From positions 186,001-250,000 of the forward strand of contig JADGDR010000003.1 of assembly GCA_016744795.1 (NCBI GenBank): DNA of 64,000 nt, in the 5' to 3' direction. Source of the DNA: Sulfurospirillum sp. (lineage in GTDB: Bacteria > Campylobacterota > Campylobacteria > Campylobacterales > Sulfurospirillaceae). The position numbers were made by a program, and so were the translations under genes. Of this stretch, positions 8,890 to 15,891 are shown in pieces (the first letter of the stretch is position 1; each line of letters opens with the position of its first letter). A model generated the notes under the pieces. That model worked only from the letters and a program-made list of their open reading frames with translations, had not been told where the DNA came from and did not search any database.

Positions 8890-9548
8890 TAGAATTTAAA
8901 CATATAGATAAAAGGTTTCAATTAAAAAATGGCTCTTTTTTAAAAGTACTCAACGATTTTAATCTACATGTAGAAAAAAATGATTTACTTTTGATAAAAG
9001 GTGTAAGTGGTTGTGGGAAAAGTACGATACTCAACATTTGTGCAGCCTTGCAAAAACCAAATTTTGGTGAAATCATAGTTAATGGTGAGAGTATATCTAA
9101 ACTAAGTGATAGTTTTGCAAGTGAATTTAGGTTAAAAAATATAGGTTTTATATTTCAAAAGCATAACCTTTTAACTGGACAAAGTGTTCTTCAAAACCTA
9201 GCAATTCCACTTTTAGTAAGTAATTATACATTAGCACAAATTGAAAAAAAAGCGACTGATTTACTTGATAAATTTGAACTACTAAACCTAAAAGATGAAC
9301 CAGTAGAAAACCTCTCAGGAGGAGAGTCTGCAAGGGTTGCGATTCTAAGAGCTTTAATAAATGATGCAAATATTATTTTAGCAGATGAACCAACAGCAAA
9401 TCTTGACTTGGGTCTCTCCGAGCTTTTTATATCGTATATGCATCTTCTTAAAGATGAAGGAAAAACTATTATCATATCTACTCATGATGACATATTTGAA
9501 AAAAGATGTAACTACACAAATATACTAAATTTAAAGAAGAAAACATAG
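8886..9548 (+). CDS. LolD/MacB-type ABC transporter ATPase (second)
   Basis: ATPase partner of the preceding permease, with a 4-base start/stop overlap (ATGA). Walker A GVSGCGKST, Q-loop IFQKHNL, signature LSGGESAR, Walker B IILADEPTANLD and the switch His in ISTHDD are present. 220 residues, typical for LolD. It shares the family but not close sequence with the first ATPase of the locus, so this is not a recent tandem duplication. It overlaps the next gene by one base (TAGTG). Confidence 0.92.
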   Translation: MIEFKHIDKRFQLKNGSFLKVLNDFNLHVEKNDLLLIKGVSGCGKSTILNICAALQKPNFGEIIVNGESISKLSDSFASEFRLKNIGFIFQKHNLLTGQSVLQNLAIPLLVSNYTLAQIEKKATDLLDKFELLNLKDEPVENLSGGESARVAILRALINDANIILADEPTANLDLGLSELFISYMHLLKDEGKTIIISTHDDIFEKRCNYTNILNLKKKT

Positions 9549-10495
9549 TGAGTTTTCCCATTATAAGTCTATTTATTATTGATTCTCTACTTTTGATTTT
9601 TTTAAGTATTGCCCTTAATATTAGCATTGAGATTATAAGGTTTTGGGATTTTGATAGTGTTGATGGCAAACAGTATAAATTACAGAAAAAAGTCTATTTA
9701 AGTTCAGTCATACTTAGTTATGTCATAGCACTAAAAGTTATTCTGTTTTTTATGTTTTTATATGCTGTAGATGACCTATCTAATATAATAACAGGAGCAA
9801 TGTGTAGCATTGGGGTACTTCTAAATACGGATTATGGCTTTTTAACTTTAGGATTAAAATTTATAGTTATAATCTTGTGTTTTTTGTGGCTCCTACTTTT
9901 TAAAAAAAATCAAGAGAATAAAGTTTTAGCTTTTACAAAAAAACTTTATAAATTTTTTGTACTTGTTTATCTATTTAATCTATTCGAATTTATATTATTT
10001 ACAATAATGATATTTAGTTTAAAAACAGATAAGATAGTATCTTGTTGTAGTACCTTTTTTTCACAAAATAGTGCAAATGGATTTTCTCAAGTACTTTTTA
10101 GTATTGATAACAAGTACATCTTCATTGCTTTTATTTTAAGTTTTTTCCTTACTTTCATTAAAAATAAATATTTTACAGCTCTTTTTGGTATAGTATTCTT
10201 TCTAATAAGTTTAATGGCAATTACTAGTTTTTTTAGCCCCTATATCTATGAGCTACCATCTCATAAATGCCCTTTTTGTATACTACAAAGAGATTATTAC
10301 TATATTGGATATCTAATATATACTTTAGTAGCTGCATCCCTATTTTATTCAATAGCAAATCTTTTTTTATCTTTTACTTCGGGAATTCAAAATACAAAAT
10401 TTTACTTTTATATACAAATTAGCAACTTAGGCTTAGTAAGTATTTTACTTTTTTATATTTGCAAGTACTACCTTTTAAATGGAGTTTTATTATGA
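9548..10495 (+). CDS. Polytopic membrane protein with DsbB-like CxxC motif
   Basis: Eight or so hydrophobic helices in 315 residues. Between helices six and seven is HKCPFCILQRDYYYIGY, matching the quinone-linked CxxC-x-x-QR signature of DsbB-type oxidoreductases, which re-oxidise or reduce periplasmic thioredoxins through the quinone pool. A second cysteine cluster, IVSCCSTFF, lies in a loop near residue 160. It is larger than DsbB (4 TM), so it may be a fused or distant relative. GTG start overlapping the previous stop by one base. Between an ABC pair and a thioredoxin-like lipoprotein, it could supply or drain electrons for that protein. Confidence 0.65.
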   Translation: MSFPIISLFIIDSLLLIFLSIALNISIEIIRFWDFDSVDGKQYKLQKKVYLSSVILSYVIALKVILFFMFLYAVDDLSNIITGAMCSIGVLLNTDYGFLTLGLKFIVIILCFLWLLLFKKNQENKVLAFTKKLYKFFVLVYLFNLFEFILFTIMIFSLKTDKIVSCCSTFFSQNSANGFSQVLFSIDNKYIFIAFILSFFLTFIKNKYFTALFGIVFFLISLMAITSFFSPYIYELPSHKCPFCILQRDYYYIGYLIYTLVAASLFYSIANLFLSFTSGIQNTKFYFYIQISNLGLVSILLFYICKYYLLNGVLL

Positions 10496-11013
10496 TAAAC
10501 AGATCAAAAATTATACTAATATTAGTTTTAAGTATATTTTTATTTAGTGGTTGTTTAGACGAAAGAGTTGAGAGTATACGTACTCTTCAAAGCACAAAAA
10601 AAATCAAAATTTCTTTAAAAAAAACCGATACTAAAGTTTTTGACATAAAATTAAAAGAACAAGATAAAGCTCTTATATTGACATTTTTTACAACAAGTTG
10701 TGGAGGTTGCAAACAAGAGATACCATCTTTAAATCAGATAAACAAAGAATTTTCTTCAAGAGTTCAAATATTATCAGTTTTAGGTGAAAAAATTTCTAAA
10801 AAAAGGGCAGAAGCTTTTATAAAACAGCATGAGATAACTTATCAAATTGTCTCAGATCCTATGTCTGTAGCTATGCTTTCAAAGGCTGTAGGTGGCATTT
10901 TTGGAGTACCTATAACTCTTATTTTTAATAAACAAGGAAAACTAACTAAAAAATTTATGGGATACACCCCTCATAAAACAATGAGAGATGCTCTACTACA
11001 AGCTATCAATTAA
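10492..11013 (+). CDS. Thioredoxin-like lipoprotein of the P19 locus
   Basis: TlpA/AhpC-TSA-type thioredoxin-fold lipoprotein: signal peptide with lipobox LFSGC near residue 19, active site CGGC in FFTTSCGGCKQEIPSL, and cis-Pro loop FGVPITLIF. The start at 10492 (ATGA overlap with the preceding stop, GGAG seven bases upstream) gives a normal signal peptide. A longer frame from 10459 would put 11 residues in front of it. It resembles Cj1665, the last gene of the C. jejuni cluster. Its 3' end overlaps the convergent NosL-like gene by 18 bases. Confidence 0.88.
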   Translation: MINRSKIILILVLSIFLFSGCLDERVESIRTLQSTKKIKISLKKTDTKVFDIKLKEQDKALILTFFTTSCGGCKQEIPSLNQINKEFSSRVQILSVLGEKISKKRAEAFIKQHEITYQIVSDPMSVAMLSKAVGGIFGVPITLIFNKQGKLTKKFMGYTPHKTMRDALLQAIN

Positions 11014-11874
11014 TTCAGATGTTATATCTTCAAATGCTAATATCTTTTTCCCGTAGTGATCTTTAAAAAAGCTCAAGGCATCTGCTTTACTAGCAAATGG
11101 TATAAGTTCATGCCCCATAGGTCCGTAAGTGTCACTACCCACAACATAAAAAGCTTTTTTTGCAGATATGGCATACTGTGAATAATAATCACTAACAATT
11201 ATTTTCTCAATACCTTTTTTGTATCTAAAATACCACTTCATCATATCTTTAACACCATCATATGAGTAGTGTTTATCTTTATAATAAATTTGTGTTGCCC
11301 ACTTTGGATACTTATAAACATACATCCCACAAATTGGACATTTTTCATCATGAGTTACATGAATTATGCGTTCATTAAAAATAACTCCACCTACTCTTTT
11401 AACATCCCAAAGATAAACAGTGGCTGCATGAAGATGTAATTCTGAGTCTATATGACATTTAGTTTGAAGTTCTTTTTTAAGATCACTTATCTCAAAAAAA
11501 TCGTCAAGTTCAATATTTTTGGGACAGCTTTTTTCATAAACTTTTTTCCCCATAGGATAGTATCTTTTTTTGTATGCTTGAACCAAAGGATTTTCCTTTA
11601 ACTTAAGCGTTTTTTTAATCTCTACATGTAAGTACTTTTTACTCTTTGTATCATACTTTTTTATATCATATAGACCATAATCATTTTTATCTTTTAAAAG
11701 TGCATATAGGTTAGCATATACCCTTAACATATCATTTGATTTGAGCCTTGCTTGATAAGAAGTACCTATATGCTCTTGTATGCTTAACCCTGTAACTGGG
11801 CACCACTTATTTGCATACAAGAACAATGGTAAAAGTAAAAATATTAATAGTTTTTTCATACTGTATTTTATCAT
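10996..11874 (-). CDS. NosL-like copper-binding protein, two-part
   Basis: Periplasmic protein with a C-terminal NosL domain: CPICGMYVYKYPKWATQI, then FDDV-type YDGVKDMMKWYF, DYYSQYAISAKKAFYV, and GPMGHELIPF. NosL delivers Cu(I) to nitrous-oxide reductase; no nosZ is visible here. The N-terminal half begins with KWCPVTGLSIQ, a NosL-like start with the second Cys missing, suggesting an old domain duplication. A signal peptide follows the internal Met at 11859 (MKKLLIFLLLPLFLYA), which may be the real start. It ends the minus-strand cluster with the substrate-binding, CopD-like and barrel genes. Confidence 0.82.
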   Translation of the reverse strand: MIKYSMKKLLIFLLLPLFLYANKWCPVTGLSIQEHIGTSYQARLKSNDMLRVYANLYALLKDKNDYGLYDIKKYDTKSKKYLHVEIKKTLKLKENPLVQAYKKRYYPMGKKVYEKSCPKNIELDDFFEISDLKKELQTKCHIDSELHLHAATVYLWDVKRVGGVIFNERIIHVTHDEKCPICGMYVYKYPKWATQIYYKDKHYSYDGVKDMMKWYFRYKKGIEKIIVSDYYSQYAISAKKAFYVVGSDTYGPMGHELIPFASKADALSFFKDHYGKKILAFEDITSELIDSL

Positions 11875-11901
11875 AATTATAATACAATCATCTTCACTAT
11901 C

Positions 11902-12879
11902 TTAATTGTAAAAACCATCATCTGGTAATTTACCACCAATTACTTTTGGATTATTTTGTTTTAAAATATTAAAGAAAAATTCTAAATCTTTCTTTGCATC
12001 TTTTGCACTAACATAATCTAATCTAACATAAGGAATTGAATCTTCTAAACCTTTTTCCTCAAGCATATCTAAAGTTTTTACAGTCAATTCTGCTGCTTCT
12101 TTTGGATTTTGCTTATACCATTTTAGAGATTTTTCATACTCTTCATTAAATCTTTTAATTAAGTGTTCATTGCCTTTAACTTTACCTAAAAATGCCATTC
12201 CTGCTTGAGGTATTTTTGCTTCAACTTTAAAAGTTTTTCCCCACTCCTCTTGTAAATCTGCACTTCTATATAAATCTGGTGCTACTAGTTTAAGTGGAAA
12301 TGATTTTGTTTTTCTTAATGCCATTGAAATTGCTGGTTCTGCTAAAAGTGCATGGTCTACTCTTCTCATTATAAGCATTTGCATAGCATCTATTGGTGAG
12401 CCAAAATACTGAAGTTTAAAATCTTTTTTTAAATCCATACCTTGTGCTTTTATAATTTGCTCAAATACAATATCTGGCATATCTGCACGAAATGGCATAG
12501 CTATCTTTTTACCTTTAAAATCTTTTAGGGTTTTAAGAGTCTTATCTCTTGTAACCATTCCTAAAATTCCCCAAACAGATACATTTAAAAGTTTTATATC
12601 TACACCCTTGTTATACAATATTGCTCCTACATTTGTAGGGACGGCTGTAAACTGAACTTTTTTATTTATAACTAAAGCTCTAAGCTCATCTGGATTTTTC
12701 CAGAGTTTAAATTCTACTTTTTTTGCAACATCACTTAGAGCATTTGTTGCTATCATATGCATAATTGGATGAGATACAGAAGCAAATGGTCCTGCAATCA
12801 CTAATTTTTCTATCTTCTCATTTGCCATTGCATTTATGCTAAACAACAATGCAAATATTAAACTTAACCTTTTGATCAT
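11902..12879 (-). CDS. Orphan NMT1/SsuA-type substrate-binding protein
   Basis: Periplasmic substrate-binding protein of the NMT1/nitrate-sulfonate class: signal peptide to about residue 19 (INAMA), then alternating fold segments such as VQFTAVPTNVGAILYNKG and FKGKKIAMPFRAD. Good ribosome site AGGAG before the ATG. No ABC permease or ATPase accompanies it, so it may bind a ligand for the neighbouring proteins, or serve a transporter elsewhere. Linkage with NosL-like and CopD-like genes hints at metal or metal-complex handling. Ligand cannot be read from sequence. Confidence 0.8.
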   Translation of the reverse strand: MIKRLSLIFALLFSINAMANEKIEKLVIAGPFASVSHPIMHMIATNALSDVAKKVEFKLWKNPDELRALVINKKVQFTAVPTNVGAILYNKGVDIKLLNVSVWGILGMVTRDKTLKTLKDFKGKKIAMPFRADMPDIVFEQIIKAQGMDLKKDFKLQYFGSPIDAMQMLIMRRVDHALLAEPAISMALRKTKSFPLKLVAPDLYRSADLQEEWGKTFKVEAKIPQAGMAFLGKVKGNEHLIKRFNEEYEKSLKWYKQNPKEAAELTVKTLDMLEEKGLEDSIPYVRLDYVSAKDAKKDLEFFFNILKQNNPKVIGGKLPDDGFYN

Positions 12880-12892
12880 TATGAACTCCTAT

Positions 12893-13303
12893 CTATGCGA
12901 ACATTAGTTGTGAAAGCACAACAACTATCATCATCAAAGAAAAAAACAGATGATGAAAAAACTGTGAAAACCATTTTAAATGATTAAACTTTTTCATAAT
13001 TATAGGCACTATATAAAATGCTAATGCCAATACTAATCCAATACCAACTTTAATATAAAGTAAAAAATTAGCAGTATCTAAATACAAACTAAATAAATAC
13101 AATCCACTTAAAATTAAAAATATATTATTTATTTTTATTATACTTCTAGCTTTTAAACCTATCAATTTATCAATATTTAAATATGTATGTTTATCATATT
13201 TAGATTTAAGAATAGGCATTATAAAAGTTCTAAAACTTACAACTCCTATAAAAAACGTCATTGTTAAAAGATGTACTATCTTTACAAAAATATATAGTGT
13301 CAA
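12893..13303 (-). CDS. CopD-like four-TM membrane protein
   Basis: 136-residue inner-membrane protein with four hydrophobic helices. It has the pattern of small CopD/DUF-type copper resistance proteins: VKIVHLLTMTFFIGVVSFRTFIMPIL in helix 1 carries the conserved His, and FNHLKWFSQFFHHLFFS near the end contributes more His. TTG start with AGGAGAG upstream. It sits between the barrel and the binding-protein gene in one minus-strand operon. Copper or heme association is suggested by family resemblance only. Confidence 0.6.
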   Translation of the reverse strand: MTLYIFVKIVHLLTMTFFIGVVSFRTFIMPILKSKYDKHTYLNIDKLIGLKARSIIKINNIFLILSGLYLFSLYLDTANFLLYIKVGIGLVLALAFYIVPIIMKKFNHLKWFSQFFHHLFFSLMMIVVVLSQLMFA

Positions 13304-13316
13304 TTCTCTCTCCTAA

Positions 13317-14294
13317 TTAAAAGTTGTAACCAACTCTTAAAATCCATCTGTAATCTTCACTAAGACCACCTACTTTTTTTGTTGAATCATAGTTATTATC
13401 TCTATAAATCATATGAGAGTAACCTAAACTAATATCATATTTTTTACTTGGAATTATATGAATTCCAGGTGTTAAATACATAAAATTTCCACCACTAAAA
13501 TTTATATCATTTCCTTTGAATCTATTCTTCCCCATATGAAATCCATCTAACTCTAGTTGCAAATCAAAGTATTTATTAATAGCATATGAATAACCAAGAT
13601 TCCACTTAAGTTTATCTCCAAATTCATAATCATTTTTTCCCTCTGTAGTTAAAACATACATCATATGAGCATCAATTCTTGAATTAGGTAAAATTTTACT
13701 AGCACCAATTTCAGCTATATAGTCATAACTTCCACTTCCAAGTTGCATAGGCTGAGTTTGATTTGCCTGCTTTTCTCCCATAGCTGTACTAAAAGACTTG
13801 TTTGTACTTCCTGTAGGTAGTTTCATACCTGCGCCAACAGCTAAAAATAGAGGTGCTCCTTTCATTTGATTTAAAATCTCATATCTAACAAGTACTTGAG
13901 AATCTCCCAAACCACTATTTTTTAAATCAAAACTCTTCCCTTTCATAGCTCCCATTGGTATAGTTTGTGTTTGTTTCTTTTTAACATAAGAAGTTGCTAC
14001 TCTTATATCAAAACCATGTCCTAAACCATATCTATATAGAAAAATTGTTTTATTCATATTCATTTCTCTATTTTTAGGGTCTTTTACTTCATCATCACCA
14101 CTATATGCTCCATCTTTTGTTAAAGACATATTTTTTATAACAAATCTGCTTTTACCTTTTGGAAAAACATTTCCTGTACTACCACCTACATTACCTAATG
14201 GTATATTTCCCATTTTTGACTTCATGCCATTTGCATTTATAGTAGTTAAACTACCTAATAATAGATATATAAGAACAACACTGATTTTTTTCAA
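13317..14294 (-). CDS. Outer-membrane beta-barrel protein
   Basis: 325 residues with an N-terminal signal peptide (about 1-21) and a run of alternating amphipathic strands ending in the aromatic C-terminus WILRVGYNF, the recognition signal for outer-membrane assembly. Resembles proteins annotated as MetA-pathway/transporter barrels. The mature N-terminus is rich in Met, Gly and Lys. TTG start with AAGGAG upstream. It is the first gene of the cluster and reads away from the Fur-like site at 14353, so outer-membrane passage of an iron- or copper-related compound is plausible. Confidence 0.75.
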   Translation of the reverse strand: MKKISVVLIYLLLGSLTTINANGMKSKMGNIPLGNVGGSTGNVFPKGKSRFVIKNMSLTKDGAYSGDDEVKDPKNREMNMNKTIFLYRYGLGHGFDIRVATSYVKKKQTQTIPMGAMKGKSFDLKNSGLGDSQVLVRYEILNQMKGAPLFLAVGAGMKLPTGSTNKSFSTAMGEKQANQTQPMQLGSGSYDYIAEIGASKILPNSRIDAHMMYVLTTEGKNDYEFGDKLKWNLGYSYAINKYFDLQLELDGFHMGKNRFKGNDINFSGGNFMYLTPGIHIIPSKKYDISLGYSHMIYRDNNYDSTKKVGGLSEDYRWILRVGYNF

Positions 14295-14352
14295 AACTTC
14301 TCCTTTTTAATATGTGTGAATAATAGACAAAATCTCCTTAAAATCAAATAAT

Positions 14353-14371
14353 AATGAAAACGATTATCATT
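14353..14371. promoter_or_regulatory. Fur-box-like operator between divergent genes
   Basis: AATGAAAACGATTATCATT matches the inverted-repeat Fur consensus AATGATAATNATTATCATT at all but two specified positions. It lies in the 144-bp gap between the minus-strand barrel/NosL-like cluster and the plus-strand peptide/277-residue/flavodoxin genes, so one site could repress both directions under iron-replete conditions. Flavodoxin being downstream fits iron regulation. Confidence 0.7.
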
Positions 14372-14438
14372 TTAATATATAATTAAGAGTTTTTATTCTA
14401 CAATTTTATTGATATTAACTATCAAGAAAGGATGCAAA

Positions 14439-14480
14439 GTGAAAAGTGATTTACTTAAGCAAGATGGTTGTACTTGCTAA
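14439..14480 (+). CDS. 13-residue Cys-containing peptide MKSDLLKQDGCTC
   Basis: Short frame GTG...TAA with AAGGA six bases before the GTG, better than the site of the next gene. The product ends in GCTC, two cysteines and a terminal Cys. Its stop codon is immediately followed by the ATG of the next gene, in the same reading frame, and that gene has no ribosome site of its own, so its translation probably depends on reading this peptide. It could be a leader peptide, a small metal-binding or modified peptide precursor, or the severed N-terminus of the following protein. Unrecognised. Confidence 0.5.
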   Translation: MKSDLLKQDGCTC

Positions 14481-15314
14481 ATGAATAAAAGACTTGAGTT
14501 TATTGGCTTTGAGTTTTTAGATGGCAGCTATAAAGAGTATCTACCATCATCAGAACAAGTTTATTTAAAAGAGCAAAAAAGAGCTCTGTTTATCTCTATG
14601 TTCAATTTTTATATGCCTAAAGAGTTAAGGTTTAACACAAAAGAGTTTAACACAAAACAGACTCTTCTTAAAATCTTTACATGTAAAATAAAATCTCTTA
14701 TACCAATTAGTTTTACAAACAAACATAAAATGGTAAAAAATTTTAATGTTGATGTAGTATCTACTAACATCATAAACAATTTTTTATCATTTTCAACTAT
14801 GGAAAAAGGTAAGTTTTTAACAAAAAACTTTATATCAAATTCAAAAGTTTTCAATAAAACACCTAAGCTTTTACTAGCAAAATGGATTGAGTTGATTTTT
14901 AAAAACAATCAATTTCGAATATTATTTGATTTAGATGATATTTTTTCAAATCTAGTTTATGAGCGTATAAAAAAGGTAAATAGGGATAAAAAGGTCACCT
15001 GCTTACAAAATGGCATATCTATATTGGGATTAAATGAAGATACCACTTCTACATTTGTCATACCTAGTTTCTCTTCTTTTGACATCAATAAAATGCACCT
15101 CAATGAACAAATTATTCTAGCAAAAGAAAAGCTACAAGAAAAAAAGCACAATCAAATATACTTTGTATATCCAAAAAGTGATGATTTTAAAAAACATATT
15201 GAACTTAAGCTACCAGAATTAGCTATGAGTGAAGATGAGTATAAAGTAAAACTAGTACCCTACTCATTCTCATTTTGTATAAAAAATATTAAAGGAAAAG
15301 AAAAATGCAAGTAA
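14481..15314 (+). CDS. Unrecognised 277-residue protein after Cys peptide
   Basis: No family recognised. Soluble, Lys/Phe-rich, no signal peptide or TM segment. Starts GFEFLDGSYKEYL; holds NNQFRILFDLDDIFSNLVYERIK in the middle and KVTCLQNGISILGL; the C-terminus carries two Cys (SFCIKNIKGKEKCK). The ATG abuts the TAA of the 13-residue peptide in the same frame. The 3' end overlaps the flavodoxin start by ten bases, so the three form one operon behind the Fur-like site. It may be an iron-starvation protein or an enzyme acting on the peptide; neither can be decided from the sequence. Confidence 0.7.
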   Translation: MNKRLEFIGFEFLDGSYKEYLPSSEQVYLKEQKRALFISMFNFYMPKELRFNTKEFNTKQTLLKIFTCKIKSLIPISFTNKHKMVKNFNVDVVSTNIINNFLSFSTMEKGKFLTKNFISNSKVFNKTPKLLLAKWIELIFKNNQFRILFDLDDIFSNLVYERIKKVNRDKKVTCLQNGISILGLNEDTTSTFVIPSFSSFDINKMHLNEQIILAKEKLQEKKHNQIYFVYPKSDDFKKHIELKLPELAMSEDEYKVKLVPYSFSFCIKNIKGKEKCK

Positions 15315-15808
15315 CAATTATATTCGGAAGTACTGGAGGAACTACAGAAGAAGTAGCACAAGCAATAGCTGAGAATTTATCGTGTGAAACACAGCTAATA
15401 GATATAGCAAATGCTTCGATTGATGATTTTAAAAACAGTGAAAATATTATATTAGGAACTTCTACTTGGGGAGATGGTGATCTTCAAGACGATTGGGAAG
15501 ATTTTTTTGAAAATCTTGACAATATAGATTTTAGTACTAAAAAAGTTGCTCTTTTTGGCTTAGGTGATCAAGACTCTTATGAAGATACATTTTTAGATGG
15601 TATGGGAACCCTTTACACTAAAGTAAAAGAAAAAGGTGCAAGCATAATTGGAGATGGAGTAGATTCAAGTGGTTTTGATTTTGAAGAGTCCACTGCCCAA
15701 GTAGATGGTTCTTTTGTAGGTCTTGCCATAGATGATGATAATCAAAGTGAACTAAGTGAAGAGAGAATCAAAGAATGGACGAAAAAAATAGCTAATTCTT
15801 TTAATTAA
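15305..15808 (+). CDS. fldA: Flavodoxin
   Basis: Long-chain flavodoxin of 167 residues, a cytoplasmic FMN electron carrier that replaces ferredoxin under iron limitation and, in Campylobacterota, accepts electrons from pyruvate oxidoreductase. The phosphate loop GSTGGTTEEVA (about residues 8-18), the TSTWGDGDLQDDWEDF isoalloxazine loop (about 55-70) and FGLGDQDSYEDTFLDG are all present. GGAAAAG lies just upstream of the ATG. Located between two Fur-like sites, as expected for an iron-responsive gene. Confidence 0.95.
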   Translation: MQVTIIFGSTGGTTEEVAQAIAENLSCETQLIDIANASIDDFKNSENIILGTSTWGDGDLQDDWEDFFENLDNIDFSTKKVALFGLGDQDSYEDTFLDGMGTLYTKVKEKGASIIGDGVDSSGFDFEESTAQVDGSFVGLAIDDDNQSELSEERIKEWTKKIANSFN

Positions 15809-15811
15809 AGT

Positions 15812-15830
15812 AACGATAGTCGTTATCATT
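15812..15830. promoter_or_regulatory. Fur-box-like operator before imelysin operon
   Basis: AACGATAGTCGTTATCATT matches the Fur consensus AATGATAATNATTATCATT at all but three specified positions and contains the perfect inverted repeat TAACGA-TAG-TCGTTA (15811-15825). It starts four bases after the flavodoxin stop codon and about 60 bases ahead of the imelysin ATG, where a promoter would be expected. Confidence 0.65.
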
Positions 15831-15891
15831 ATTAAGTAACTATTAAGTGATATTTTAATACTATTTCAATAATTTATAAAAAGGAATAGAA

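Noticed and set aside
10996-11874. Evidence for nitrous-oxide respiration from the NosL-like gene
   Set aside because: NosL-like domains occur without NosZ, and no nosZ, nosD or nosF gene lies in the window.
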